Program-made: the position numbers and the translations under genes | DNA from: Bacillota bacterium | GTDB lineage: Bacteria > Bacillota > Clostridia > Christensenellales > SZUA-584 | Reading direction: 5' to 3' | NCBI GenBank assembly: GCA_023415915.1 | Contig: JAEZIZ010000080.1 | Location: 1-24,282, forward strand | Length of the DNA stretch: 24,282 bases | The notes under the pieces: model-generated | What the model was told of the DNA's origin: nothing | What the model saw: the letters and a program-made list of their open reading frames with translations, nothing else | Database searches by the model: none | Shown: positions 1 to 5,980 of the stretch, one piece after another | Numbering within the stretch: position 1 is the first letter of the stretch | Layout of the letters: each line of letters starts with the position of its first letter

Positions 1-842
1 TTCTCCTTATAAACGTTTACGGACAGGCAAGGGTATTTATCCTGACACGCCGCTATGAGGCTCGTGCCTATGCCGCCGCCCTGAAACTCTTTTTTGACGT
101 ACACGCCGTAAATGTCGCGGTCGTTTATCACGCTTATAAACCCTAATATGCCGTCGCTTGAATCGTAAACGAGCGTCTGGGCCGATTTAATAGTTTCTCT
201 TGCCGAGTCGTAGCGCTCGTGCCAGTATGATTCGCCTATGAAACCGTGCGCGCTTATGTTAGCGCCGAGCCATATATGCATGAGTTTCCCCGTATCCCCT
301 TCGGTAAAGCCGCGCAGATTGTGTTCGATAACCTCTTTATGCGATGCTTTTATTTTTGCTTTTATATATTTCGGGTCAAAGAACTTGTTTATTACAAACG
401 CCACGAATATGCCGAACACCGTCTCGCCGAGCCTCGCGACGCCGTACTCGAGCGGCGTTACCGTGTGCTGCGTTACAAGTATCGAAACGTATACCACGAC
501 GCTTATCGTTACGCTCATCTGCAGCTTGAATATGTTGCACAGGTATATTACCACTACGACTCCCGCCGTTGCGACAAGTACGAACAGCTCAGGTTGTATC
601 AGGCTTTGCAGCATCAGAAACAATATACCTAAAACAGCGCCTATTATTGTGCCTATAGTACGGTCGAGCCCGGTCTTAAGCGTCTGCTGCAGAGACGATT
701 TCATGCATATAGTGGCCGCGAGAGCCGCCTGCACGCCGTTAATGTTTTCGCCTATGTTCAGCAGATAGAAAAGCTCGAGGCATATGCCGACGGCAAGCGC
801 CGTCTTTATCGTTCGCATGCCTATTTTGAATCTAGGGTTCAT
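1..842 (-). CDS. ArAE/FUSC-like membrane domain fused to GNAT N-acetyltransferase (3' end cut by window edge)
   Basis: The frame is open from the ATG at 842 to the left edge, giving 280 visible residues with the C-terminus missing. Residues 1-155 resemble the N-terminal membrane domain of the aromatic acid exporter family 1 (B. subtilis YqjA type). It starts FKIGMRTIKTALAV and has about five hydrophobic helices (roughly 12-29, 35-47, 63-79, 86-103, 109-125, 136-153). Residues from about 175 match a GNAT acetyltransferase similar to E. coli YjaB, with IWLGANISAHGFI near 190-202 and the acetyl-CoA-binding motif A (Q-G-G-G-I-G-T) at 254-260. In YqjA-type proteins the C-terminal part is normally a cytoplasmic helical domain, so this looks like a domain replacement. 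A strong ribosome site (GGAGGT, 848-853) lies 5 nt before the ATG. The junction contains no stop or start that would separate two genes. The substrate is unknown; acetylating a small molecule at the membrane before export is only a guess. Confidence 0.8.
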   Translation of the reverse strand, partial: MNPRFKIGMRTIKTALAVGICLELFYLLNIGENINGVQAALAATICMKSSLQQTLKTGLDRTIGTIIGAVLGILFLMLQSLIQPELFVLVATAGVVVVIYLCNIFKLQMSVTISVVVYVSILVTQHTVTPLEYGVARLGETVFGIFVAFVINKFFDPKYIKAKIKASHKEVIEHNLRGFTEGDTGKLMHIWLGANISAHGFIGESYWHERYDSARETIKSAQTLVYDSSDGILGFISVINDRDIYGVYVKKEFQGGGIGTSLIAACQDKYPCLSVNVYKE

Positions 843-1091
843 TTAAGACCTCCATAATAATATATCGGCGATAAGCACACGGTATATCATATGTTTAATA
901 AGCCTCCGTATTAACCCGTGACGCGATTGCTTTCAATATTGCTGAACAGTAATCCGGCAAAATGCAAACCGCCCCGCCGTCAGGTTATTAAGAGACGGAT
1001 GTAATTATAAACTTAGTGCAAGTTGATATATCTGAGGATAACATAACCGCAGGTAAGTAGCAAACAACGGGCGCAAAAACCCCTTTTCACG
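843..1091. other. AT-rich non-coding gap
   Basis: No gene or RNA gene is visible here. It separates the fusion gene (starting at 842) from the terminator of the lipoprotein gene. On the minus strand a TTGAAA and a TAATAC hexamer 17 nt apart (revcomp of about 905-933) could be a weak promoter for the fusion gene. The -10 matches the consensus at only three positions, so I do not call it separately. Confidence 0.4.
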
Positions 1092-1123
1092 AAAAAAACA
1101 AAGGAAAGCGCGCCGCTCTCCTT
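1092..1123 (-). terminator. Rho-independent terminator of the lipoprotein gene
   Basis: On the minus strand a 10-bp stem (arms 1114-1123 and 1101-1110, one G-T wobble) closes a 3-nt loop. It is followed by T, G and a run of seven T (1092-1100). It lies 35 bp after the lipoprotein stop codon. Confidence 0.85.
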
Positions 1124-1158
1124 ATATAATGTCGTATATGGAATTTTCGCAAAGACCG

Positions 1159-1674
1159 CTACGGCACCGTTATTTCGCTTATGAAAAGTACTTTATCACC
1201 CGACATGAAAACGTTGAACTGCGCGTCCTCCCTGCCGGATATATAATCCAGCAAACCCGGATCGATGTCGTATGATATTCCTCCGATATAGACGGCGTAG
1301 AAAATTTCGGCAACTTCGATATATTCCGTTTTTTCGTACTCGTTAATCAAAAATGCTTCGTCACCGTAACCCCCAATTTCAAATTCAGGGTTATATTCCA
1401 GCCTGTCAATATGCAGCACGCCACCGTCCTTACTTGTATCGGCCCCTGTTATTAGAGCGGGAAACACTTCGACCGGGTTACCCGATTCGGCGATATATGA
1501 AAGCAGGCTTTCCAGGTCAACCCCGGTGAAAGGCTCCGCTTGGGCAGAAGCAGCGGCTTCTGTATGCCCGGGCGTTTCGGCAACAGAAGGGATTACCGCG
1601 GGCTGCGAGCAGGCGCAGAGCGTGATAAGCAATACCGCCGTTGCCGCTATGCGCAGTATTTTTAACTTGTACAT
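1159..1674 (-). CDS. Putative lipoprotein of unknown function
   Basis: This encodes 171 residues. The N-terminus is a lipoprotein signal: positive residues (K3, K5, R8), a hydrophobic stretch at 9-19, and a lipobox L-C-A-C ending at Cys22. The predicted mature protein is therefore anchored to the outer face of the membrane by a lipid on Cys22. Residues 23-50 are Ala/Pro/Glu-rich, as in a surface linker. The rest is an acidic domain rich in Tyr, Glu and Ile with no motif I recognise. The start is supported by GGAGG (1680-1684) 6 nt upstream. The gene is monocistronic: it has its own terminator on one side and a divergent riboswitch gene on the other. Only export and lipidation can be claimed, not function. 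Confidence 0.75.
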   Translation of the reverse strand: MYKLKILRIAATAVLLITLCACSQPAVIPSVAETPGHTEAAASAQAEPFTGVDLESLLSYIAESGNPVEVFPALITGADTSKDGGVLHIDRLEYNPEFEIGGYGDEAFLINEYEKTEYIEVAEIFYAVYIGGISYDIDPGLLDYISGREDAQFNVFMSGDKVLFISEITVP

Positions 1675-1703
1675 TATCCGCCTCCAATATCATCATTTAA
1701 CAT

Positions 1704-1732
1704 ACAGTAGCATAAAATCCTCAAATTGGCAA
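1704..1732 (-). promoter_or_regulatory. Possible promoter of the lipoprotein gene
   Basis: On the minus strand, TTGCCA (1727-1732) is followed after 17 nt by TACTGT (1704-1709), preceded by TGC as an extended -10. The -35 matches five of six consensus bases and the -10 three of six. It lies about 30 nt upstream of the start codon. Confidence 0.4.
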
Positions 1733-1791
1733 CGGATACTATGCGAGGGCCCGGGCTTAAGGCTTATATTCCTGCATGGTAATACAAAAGA

Positions 1792-1820
1792 TTGACTAAA
1801 GCCCGTGTTCAAGGTATAAT
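1792..1820 (+). promoter_or_regulatory. SigA-type promoter of the mntP riboswitch transcript
   Basis: TTGACT at 1792-1797 and a perfect TATAAT at 1815-1820 are separated by exactly 17 bp. Transcription would start near 1827, just before the P1 helix of the riboswitch, so the aptamer forms the very 5' end of the mRNA. Confidence 0.88.
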
Positions 1821-1827
1821 AAACCGA

Positions 1828-1960
1828 ATCATGGGGGAGTAGTTGGCGCATTTATGCGTTGCATGTCAACATACTGGCCGCCTGACGGCCTGGCATGCAT
1901 TAAATAACAAGACTCATGTACAGTTATATGCTGTACCTGAGTCTGAGAAACAAGTAATGA
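1828..1960 (+). promoter_or_regulatory. Manganese riboswitch (yybP-ykoY motif)
   Basis: The conserved core GGAGTAG (1836-1842) follows the P1 strand CATGGG (1830-1835). The closing core AACAAGA (1906-1912) precedes the matching P1 strand CTCATG (1913-1918). This is the same layout as the B. subtilis yybP aptamer. A CGCA/TGCG hairpin (about 1847-1858), a GCATG/CATGC helix (1861-1865 with 1894-1898) and a GGCCG/CGGCC hairpin (about 1876-1890) lie between. Downstream, 1911-1923 can instead pair with 1931-1943 (12 of 13 positions), which would break P1. The family binds Mn2+ (with Mg2+) and usually turns on Mn efflux genes, and mntP follows directly. Confidence 0.9.
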
Positions 1961-1997
1961 AATCAGGTGCTGCGTACAGCGTCTGATTTTTGTTTTT
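1961..1997 (+). terminator. Riboswitch-controlled intrinsic terminator before mntP
   Basis: A 12-bp stem (1961-1972 with 1977-1988, including two G-T wobbles) closes a CGTA loop. It is followed by a T-rich tract with one G (1987-1997). It ends only 11 nt before the mntP ATG. Its 5' arm contains TCAGG (1963-1967), complementary to CCTGA (1936-1940) in the riboswitch, which gives a route to antitermination. Confidence 0.88.
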
Positions 1998-2008
1998 AGG
2001 GGTGCAAC

Positions 2009-2575
2009 ATGGGCTTTCTGGAATTGTTGTTTATTGCCGTGGGACTTTCGATGGACGCTTTCGCTGCGTCGCTTTGCAAAGGCTTGAGCCTGGACAAGCC
2101 AAGCCTGCGGAACTCAGTTATCGTTTCGCTGTTTTTCGGCGGATTTCAGGCGGTTATGCCGCTTATCGGATGGCTGCTCGGCAAGCAGTTCGAGAGCTAT
2201 ATTACGAAAGTCGATCACTGGATAGCGTTTGGGCTGCTGGCGTTCATAGGCGGTAAAATGATTATTGAGACATTTAAAAAGGACGAATGTACTGGCAGGT
2301 GCGAAGTTGCTTTGAATTTGAAGGAGCTTACGCTTATGGCGGTAGCTACGAGCATTGACGCGCTTGCGGTAGGCGTAACGTTTGCATTCCTGCAGGTTTT
2401 AATAGTTCCGTCCGTACTCATAATCGGCATCATTACATTTGCTATATCATTGGCCGGTGTTTTTATTGGACACAGCTTTGGCGTAAAATTAAAAGCTAAA
2501 GCCGAGCTCGCGGGCGGCATCGTTTTGATATTGATTGGGCTAAAGATACTGCTTGACCATCTTGGCATTCTGTAA
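2009..2575 (+). CDS. mntP: Manganese efflux pump MntP
   Basis: This encodes a 188-residue integral membrane exporter that removes excess Mn2+ from the cytoplasm. The protein is two related halves, as in the MntP (former DUF204/YebN) family. The first carries GLSMDAFAAS with Asp16 and the second ATSIDALAVG with Asp117; acidic residues in these motifs are needed for transport in the family. GGFQAVMPLIGWLLG (44-58) is another family signature. About six hydrophobic helices can be traced. Length is normal. The ATG at 2009 has AGGGGTG about 5 nt upstream, immediately after the terminator tract. The manganese riboswitch in the leader independently supports the function: high Mn2+ should allow read-through into this gene. 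Confidence 0.95.
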   Translation: MGFLELLFIAVGLSMDAFAASLCKGLSLDKPSLRNSVIVSLFFGGFQAVMPLIGWLLGKQFESYITKVDHWIAFGLLAFIGGKMIIETFKKDECTGRCEVALNLKELTLMAVATSIDALAVGVTFAFLQVLIVPSVLIIGIITFAISLAGVFIGHSFGVKLKAKAELAGGIVLILIGLKILLDHLGIL

Positions 2576-2581
2576 GCGTAG

Positions 2582-2932
2582 CGGAATACTGCGGCGCGGG
2601 CGCTTGACGATGTATCCGTATGGAAACCGGGCGCTGAATATAGGTTTAAGTTCCGGGTTTTCGGCGTTATCCCTATGGGCTTGCATAAAATTAATGTCGT
2701 CACGTGGGATAAAGCTTCACTGACTATAGAAACACATGAGAGCGACAGGCTGGCGAGGGTGTGGAACCATACCATAATGCTCGAGCCGCTTGCGGACGGC
2801 AGCGTGCGGTATACCGACACTGTAGTCATAGATGCGGGGAAAATGACCGCGCTTGTAAGGCTGTGGAGTATTATGTTTTACAGGCACAGGCAGAGGAAGT
2901 GGAAAAGACTGCTTAATAAAGGCTGTGTATGA
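2582..2932 (+). pseudogene. 5'-truncated SRPBCC-domain protein remnant
   Basis: The frame is open from 2582 to the TGA at 2930-2932. The only ATG, at 2675, would give 85 residues. Family-like sequence begins well before that ATG: in-frame codons at 2612-2674 read VSVWKPGAEYRFKFRVFGVIP, joining smoothly to GLHKINVV. The rest (VWNHTIMLEPL, YTDTVVIDAG, FYRHRQRKWKRLL) resembles the C-terminal two thirds of small SRPBCC/START-like ligand-binding proteins of about 140-160 residues. Upstream there is an in-frame TAG at 2579 and then the mntP stop, with no ATG, GTG or TTG start between, and no ribosome site before 2675. The N-terminal third therefore appears lost. If translated from 2675, the product would lack the first strands of the fold. 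The family assignment is from recall of similar sequences and is moderate. Confidence 0.6.
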
Positions 2933-2947
2933 AAACGAGGTAAAAAA

Positions 2948-3670
2948 ATGCGTATACTCAATCTCGGCAGCCTCGTGGTAAACACGTACCTTGTTGAAAT
3001 AAACAACGGATGGCTGCTGGTGGACACCGGATATCAGGAGGGGTTTGGCCGTTTCGTACACGGCTTAACGAAACACGGCCTTAACTGCAAGGACATAAAG
3101 TACATATTTTTAACGCATGTTCATGACGATCATGCCGGGTTTTTAAACGAGCTACTTGGCTGTTGTGATGCTTCGGTAATACTTCATAAAAATGCAGTGG
3201 AAGTTTTAAGGCGCGGGCAGAACTGCTTTGACGGCGGATGTACGGGCAGGCTGGCGCTTGGGTTTTGTAATCTGATGACGCTGTTCGGTAAAGGAGCTCA
3301 CCGTTTCCCTCCCATTGAAGGCAAATATGAAAGCCGGTACCTGATAATAACTGAGAATACGAGAGCGGATCTGGAGCGCGAGCTTTCGGCGCGTATAATA
3401 GAAACGCCGGGACATACGCGCTGCTCGATATCGCTGCTTTTGGAAAACGGTCTGCTTTTTTGCGGCGACGCCGCCATGAACGGCTTCCCGAGCGTTCACA
3501 GAACGACTATCTGGGCAGAGGACATGGAGGCATACGTTTCTTCATGGGAGAAAATTATATCGCTGAGTCCTTATAAGATATATCCCGGACACGGCAGGCC
3601 TTTCCCGCCTGCCGACCTTAAGCGGTATCTGCCGAAAGCAAAGAGCAAAAGACTGCCGCGATTGATATAA
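2948..3670 (+). CDS. MBL-fold metallo-hydrolase
   Basis: This encodes a 240-residue cytoplasmic protein of the metallo-beta-lactamase superfamily. Metal-binding residues are visible in order: H-V-H-D-D-H at 57-62, His155 in TPGHT, Asp174 in CGDA, and His215 in YPGHGRPF. The N-terminus (ILNLGSLVVNTYLVE, then LLVDTGY) is the usual opening strand pair. This layout fits the glyoxalase II-like branch, which hydrolyses thioesters or similar bonds with two Zn or Fe ions, but the substrate cannot be told. A ribosome site GAGGT (2937-2941) sits 6 nt before the ATG. It starts 15 bp after the SRPBCC remnant and may share its transcript. No residue of the metal site is missing. Confidence 0.85.
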   Translation: MRILNLGSLVVNTYLVEINNGWLLVDTGYQEGFGRFVHGLTKHGLNCKDIKYIFLTHVHDDHAGFLNELLGCCDASVILHKNAVEVLRRGQNCFDGGCTGRLALGFCNLMTLFGKGAHRFPPIEGKYESRYLIITENTRADLERELSARIIETPGHTRCSISLLLENGLLFCGDAAMNGFPSVHRTTIWAEDMEAYVSSWEKIISLSPYKIYPGHGRPFPPADLKRYLPKAKSKRLPRLI

Positions 3671-3758
3671 ATTCCCCGCGGAGCTGGCGGAGACTATCGA
3701 TAAAAAGCCGAGCTGCCACAGGCAGCCCCTACAACGGCAACGAAGAATTGAATATGAA

Positions 3759-3779
3759 AAGAGGGCTATCTACCCTCTT
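3759..3779 (-). terminator. Possible secondary terminator hairpin
   Basis: Arms AAGAGGG (3759-3765) and CCCTCTT (3773-3779) enclose 7 nt. On the minus strand the stem runs into TTTTC. The arm sequence is nearly the same as the main terminator at 3921-3942, so it may be a duplicated backup for the ATPase operon. Confidence 0.4.
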
Positions 3780-3801
3780 CAGAGTGTCGACAAACCCCTT
3801 A

Positions 3802-3898
3802 TGTCATTCCGAGCTTGCGAGGAATCCCATGGAAAATGCTCCGAAGAAGAGGATTCTTCGGTCGTTACACTCCTTCAAGCGAAGCTGACGGAATGACA
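3802..3898. repeat. 97-bp palindromic intergenic element (MITE/REP-like)
   Basis: The ends are perfect 10-bp inverted repeats, TGTCATTCCG (3802-3811) and CGGAATGACA (3889-3898). The match extends inward through AGCT with a 2-nt bulge. Inside is an 8-bp perfect hairpin, CCGAAGAA (3841-3848) with TTCTTCGG (3854-3861). The unit can fold into one long stem. I recall similar TGTCATTCCGAGC-type repeats from intergenic DNA of other bacteria, but only one copy is in this window and no transposase is present. Confidence 0.6.
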
Positions 3899-3920
3899 GC
3901 ATATACATTTTACAGTCTAA

Positions 3921-3951
3921 AAGAGGGCTTAAAAGCCCTCTTACTGTTTTT
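3921..3951. terminator. Bidirectional terminator between the MBL gene and the ATPase operon
   Basis: A perfect 9-bp stem (3921-3929 with 3934-3942) closes a 4-nt loop. On the plus strand it is followed by ACTG and five T (3943-3951). On the minus strand it runs into TTTTAG. It lies 14 bp after the last ATPase gene and can stop transcription from both sides. Confidence 0.75.
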
Positions 3952-3955
3952 ATCG

Positions 3956-4597
3956 CTATGCGTTTTCCCTCGCCGCTATCATGTCCTTGGTCTTCATAAG
4001 CCGCGTTAAGTTCCCGCGCTCGTTCTCGTCGAGCTTCATCTTAATGTACTTTATCGTTTCTTCAAGCTGCGGTATCATTACGTACTCGAGAGCGTTTACG
4101 CGGCGGCGCGTCTTCTCTATCTCGTCGGCCAGCATGTTGCAAGTCTTCTCAAGCTCCGCAAGCTCCACCATCTGGGGCAGCACGCTTGCGAGCTTGTCGG
4201 TGGCGCTGTCAAGCTCCGCCGACGTAGTAAGAAGGCCGTACGGGAAGAACGACTGCTCGCGCTTTTTCTCGGTATATGCGATCTTGGGTACGTATACGCT
4301 CATTATGTTCTGCTTAGATAGCGTAAGCTCCACCTCGCGCACCGGAAACAGCAGCGCTTCGTCAAAAGACTCTTCAGTCATAGCGACGCGAGCCAGCACG
4401 AACCCCCCGAGCGCCACGGACAGCGCGGCTTCCACCTCCTGCCGAAGCTCCCTGTTGCGCTTTATGAGCAGCATGAATTGGCGCACCATCTCGTCGCGCT
4501 TGTCTTTGAGCAGCTTGTGCCCGCGCACTGCGACTACAAGACGGCGTTTCAATCTTGTAAGTTCCATGCGCGTGGGGTTTACTCTTAATATCGCCAT
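3956..4597 (-). CDS. ntpD: V-type ATP synthase subunit D (central stalk)
   Basis: This encodes 213 residues, normal for the family. Subunit D is the long coiled-coil rotor shaft that turns inside the A3B3 head and links it to the membrane ring. The start MAILRVNPTRMELTRLKRRL is the family's signature opening. Residues about 5-75 and 130-205 are long charged helices that would form the antiparallel coiled coil; the less regular centre (80-125) is the tip domain. A ribosome site GAGGA lies inside the end of the B gene, and the ATG follows the B stop codon by 3 bp, so translation is probably coupled. It is the last gene of the operon, as in E. hirae ntpFIKECGABD. Confidence 0.95.
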   Translation of the reverse strand: MAILRVNPTRMELTRLKRRLVVAVRGHKLLKDKRDEMVRQFMLLIKRNRELRQEVEAALSVALGGFVLARVAMTEESFDEALLFPVREVELTLSKQNIMSVYVPKIAYTEKKREQSFFPYGLLTTSAELDSATDKLASVLPQMVELAELEKTCNMLADEIEKTRRRVNALEYVMIPQLEETIKYIKMKLDENERGNLTRLMKTKDMIAARENA

Positions 4598-4600
4598 CGT

Positions 4601-5980
4601 TTATTCCTCGTTTTCCGGCAGATATTTCTCTATGAACTCGTCCTTTATGCGCTTAAGCTCAGACTTGGGCAGTATGCGGAGCAGCTTCCAGCCTAAGTTC
4701 AGCGTTTCCTCTATGCTGCGGTTCTTCTCATAGCCCTGCGATACATACTCCTTCTCAAAAGCGTCGGAGAACTTCGCGTACAGCTTGTCGGTATCGGAAA
4801 GCGCCGCTTCGCCGAGTATTACCGAAAGCTCTTTGGCTTCCTTGCCGCGCGCGTACGCAGCGAACAGCTGGTTCATTGTATCGGCATGGTCCTCTCTAGT
4901 TTTGCCCTTGCCTATGCCCTTGTCCTTAAGACGAGAGAGCGAGGGTAGCACGTCTATAGGGGGCGTCACGCCCTTGCGGTGCAGCTCCCTTGAGAGTATT
5001 ATCTGGCCTTCCGTTATGTAACCCGTAAGGTCGGGTATCGGGTGGGTCTTGTCGTCCTCAGGCATAGTGAGTATCGGTATCTGCGTGACCGAGCCTTTCT
5101 TGCCCTTTATGCGGCCCGCGCGTTCGTACATTGTCGCTAAGTCCGTATACAGGTAGCCGGGATATCCGCGCCTGCCGGGCACTTCCTTTCTCGCCGCGGA
5201 GACTTCGCGCAGCGCCTCGGCGTAGTTCGTTATATCCGTTATAATGACCAATACGTGCAGGTCCTTCTCGTACGCGAGGTACTCGGCTGCGGTAAGCGCC
5301 ATTCTCGGCGTAGATATGCGCTCTATTGCCGGGTCGCTCGCAAGGTTTATGAACAGCACGGCGCGCTCTATCGCGCCCGTCTTTTTAAAGTCGCTTATAA
5401 AGAAATCCGCTTCCTCAAACGTTATGCCCACCGCGGCGAAAACGACGGCGAACTTCGACTCGCCTTCAAGCACCTTCGCCTGGCGCGCTATCTGAGCGGC
5501 GAGCTGCGCATGCGGGAGACCCGAGCCGGAAAACACGGGGAGCTTCTGCCCTCTTACTAATGTATTGAGGCCGTCTATCGCCGATATGCCCGTCTGTATG
5601 AACTCTTCGGGGTAGTCCCTCGCGGTCGGGTTTATAGGCAGTCCGTTTATATCCATGCGTTTCTCAGGTATAATGGCCGGGCCGCCGTCTATGGGGTCGC
5701 CCATGCCGTCGAACACGCGCCCGAGCATATCGTAAGAAACGGACAGCTCTATCGATTTCCCTAAAAACCTTGCCTTCGATGTGGCTATCTGCAGCCCTTG
5801 GGAGCTTTCAAACAGCTGCACGAGCGCCTTGTCGCCGTCTATCTCGAGCACGCGGCCGCGCCTTGTTTCGCCGTCCTGCTGCTCTATCTCCACGAGTTCG
5901 TTGAACTTTACGCCGCTGACGCCCTCAACGAGCATCAGAGGTCCTACGACTTCTTTTATCGTGCGGTATTCCTTAAGCAA
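4601..5980 (-). CDS. ntpB: V-type ATP synthase subunit B (non-catalytic head subunit)
   Basis: This encodes 459 residues. It forms the A3B3 hexamer with subunit A and contributes to the nucleotide-binding interface without hydrolysing ATP itself. The beta-barrel N-domain (YRTIKEVVGPLMLVEG, 5-20) is followed by the nucleotide-binding fold. At the P-loop position it reads SGSGLPHAQ (151-159), which lacks the Lys-Thr of a true Walker A, as expected for B. The start is a TTG at 5980 overlapping the end of subunit A by 8 nt. It is chosen because conserved family sequence begins at once and the next Met (16) is inside the barrel. GGTGGG lies 7 nt upstream. The overlap suggests coupled translation to keep A and B equal. 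Confidence 0.96.
   Translation of the reverse strand: MLKEYRTIKEVVGPLMLVEGVSGVKFNELVEIEQQDGETRRGRVLEIDGDKALVQLFESSQGLQIATSKARFLGKSIELSVSYDMLGRVFDGMGDPIDGGPAIIPEKRMDINGLPINPTARDYPEEFIQTGISAIDGLNTLVRGQKLPVFSGSGLPHAQLAAQIARQAKVLEGESKFAVVFAAVGITFEEADFFISDFKKTGAIERAVLFINLASDPAIERISTPRMALTAAEYLAYEKDLHVLVIITDITNYAEALREVSAARKEVPGRRGYPGYLYTDLATMYERAGRIKGKKGSVTQIPILTMPEDDKTHPIPDLTGYITEGQIILSRELHRKGVTPPIDVLPSLSRLKDKGIGKGKTREDHADTMNQLFAAYARGKEAKELSVILGEAALSDTDKLYAKFSDAFEKEYVSQGYEKNRSIEETLNLGWKLLRILPKSELKRIKDEFIEKYLPENEE

Larger units (their letters stand above)
3671..3955. other. 285-bp convergent gap rich in palindromes
   Basis: No gene is supported. The gap lies between the plus-strand MBL gene and the minus-strand ATPase operon. 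It holds a 6-bp hairpin (3712-3726), a hairpin with 7-bp arms (3759-3779), a 97-bp inverted-repeat element (3802-3898) and the shared terminator (3921-3951). Confidence 0.7.

Noticed and set aside
246..768. Long plus-strand frames opposite the exporter-acetyltransferase gene
   Set aside because: They are antisense to a gene with clear domains and have no ribosome sites; the translated sequences have no protein-like character.
2675..2932. Intact 85-residue gene starting at 2675
   Set aside because: There is no ribosome site, and homologous sequence continues upstream of the ATG in frame; it is better read as a truncated gene.
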